This document shows positions 6,517 to 7,109 of a stretch of DNA of 7,109 nt, piece by piece. The position numbers were made by a program, and so were the translations under genes. The notes below the pieces were generated by a model. It ran no database searches. It saw only the letters and a list, made by a program, of their open reading frames with translations, and was not told the origin of the DNA. The stretch lies in contig JAJCYK010000193.1 of assembly GCA_029262935.1 (NCBI GenBank), positions 1-7,109 of the forward strand, read 5' to 3'. Source of the stretch: Cytophagales bacterium (GTDB lineage Bacteria; Bacteroidota; Bacteroidia; Cytophagales; Cyclobacteriaceae). Every line of letters starts with the position of its first letter. Position 1 is the first letter of the stretch.

Positions 6517-7109
6517 ATGAAAAAAAAGCTTTTGGCAACAACATCCTTAGTTGCCGTTCCTCTATTAATTTATGGTATTTATTACTTATGGAACATCCTG
6601 CCCATTGCCACAGCTTACAGTTCAAAAATTATGTGCTCCTGTGTTTTCGTTAGCGGTCGTGAAGAGGCTCCAGTCATTAGAGAGGATCTATCCTCATTCG
6701 GAACGGTGGAAATCGATGTGAACTACGTGGATTCTACCGTGACATCTACTATCATAGGATTAGCCCCTAGGACTGCTGTTTTCCGCGACGGTCTTGGATG
6801 CACTTTGGCTATTGGTACTTCTGTGGAAGCGTTGAAACAACAACAGGTCCACATTGAAAAACCAGACCAAAGGCAAGCCAACAATTATTGGCCTACCGGA
6901 GATAATTTCGCAGGAGGAGAATTCCCTGAAGAGATTAATGAGGATGTGCTTAACAGGGCTATGGATCAAGTCTTTAAAGAAGATCAACCGGATGTATTGA
7001 AAGGCACTCGCGCCGCTTTGGTGGTCTATAAAGGAAAAATTGTGGCGGAACGTTATGCTGAGGGCTACAATAGAAATACACCGCTTTTGGGTTGGTCGAT
7101 GACGAAAAG
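6517..7109 (+). CDS. Membrane-anchored serine hydrolase of the beta-lactamase superfamily, 5' part only
   Basis: The visible 197 complete codons are the N-terminal half of a serine hydrolase related to class C beta-lactamases and 6-aminohexanoate-dimer hydrolase (PF00144 type). A hydrophobic signal or anchor segment (about 5-34) starts MKKKLLATTSLVAVPLLIYG. A Cys-containing stretch (MCSCVFVSGRE) and RTAVFRDGLGCTLAIG (85-100) follow, which are features of the N-terminal extension found in this subfamily. The hydrolase fold begins around residue 140, with AALVVYKGKIVAERYAEGY (166-184) as its first strands. The catalytic SxxK motif is Ser194-Met-Thr-Lys197 in GWSMTK, right at the window edge. 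The Tyr and third motifs are beyond the window, so substrate and activity cannot be judged. An in-frame ATG at 6472 would add 15 residues before the signal; 6517 is preferred. The gene starts 78 bp after hutH with no clear promoter, so cotranscription is possible. Confidence 0.88.
   Translation, partial: MKKKLLATTSLVAVPLLIYGIYYLWNILPIATAYSSKIMCSCVFVSGREEAPVIREDLSSFGTVEIDVNYVDSTVTSTIIGLAPRTAVFRDGLGCTLAIGTSVEALKQQQVHIEKPDQRQANNYWPTGDNFAGGEFPEEINEDVLNRAMDQVFKEDQPDVLKGTRAALVVYKGKIVAERYAEGYNRNTPLLGWSMTK

Noticed and set aside
6436..6519. Possible HutH-hydrolase fusion or readthrough
   Set aside because: The hydrolase is in the same frame as hutH and only the TAA at 6436-6438 separates them. However, HutH ends at its normal length, the hydrolase has its own signal segment, and a short stop-free in-frame gap is quite likely by chance.
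6760..6987. Minus-strand frame of 75 codons near the right end
   Set aside because: It is antisense to the serine hydrolase, whose translation is continuous and family-like through this region.

Overview
The window looks like chromosomal DNA of a free-living member of the Bacteroidota. Several independent features point there: secreted proteins whose signal peptides end in AQ or AQA, a small protein built on a CarboxypepD_reg-like domain (the N-terminal domain typical of SusC-type receptors), almost no Shine-Dalgarno sequences, and one upstream region with an exact match to the Bacteroidota -7 box TAnnTTTG. Base composition is moderately AT-rich and even across the window. I see no mobile element, integrase, tRNA, rRNA or CRISPR array.

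Left part, minus strand (1-2634). Reading from right to left, an alpha/beta-hydrolase lipoprotein gene (1741-2634) is followed by a 134-bp gap holding a candidate promoter. Next comes a tightly coupled pair: an NfeD-like membrane protein (1025-1606) and a flotillin/YqiK-type SPFH protein (1-1019). The flotillin gene runs off the left edge. NfeD and flotillin genes are paired in many bacteria, and their products act together in the membrane.

Middle part, plus strand (2687-4825). A class I SAM-dependent methyltransferase is transcribed divergently from the lipoprotein, with very little space between the two starts. A 67-bp gap then carries three TTTAAC direct repeats, each exactly 10 bp after the last, which is the best candidate regulatory site in the window. 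It precedes two genes for small exported proteins of unknown function: a 164-aa protein with a signal peptide and two C-terminal hydrophobic segments, and a 247-aa protein with a CarboxypepD_reg-like domain. They are 26 bp apart and probably form an operon.

Right part, plus strand (4894-7109). A complete histidine ammonia-lyase gene (hutH) has its own good Bacteroidota-type promoter, but no other hut gene is visible. It is followed by the 5' part of a membrane-anchored serine hydrolase of the beta-lactamase/6-aminohexanoate-dimer hydrolase superfamily, cut by the right edge just after its SxxK catalytic motif.

Most of the window is ordinary housekeeping or envelope gene content. I do not see a convincing new defence or mobile system. 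The points most worth following are the helically phased TTTAAC array with the two unknown exported proteins behind it, and the 11/22-residue repeats in the flotillin coiled coil.
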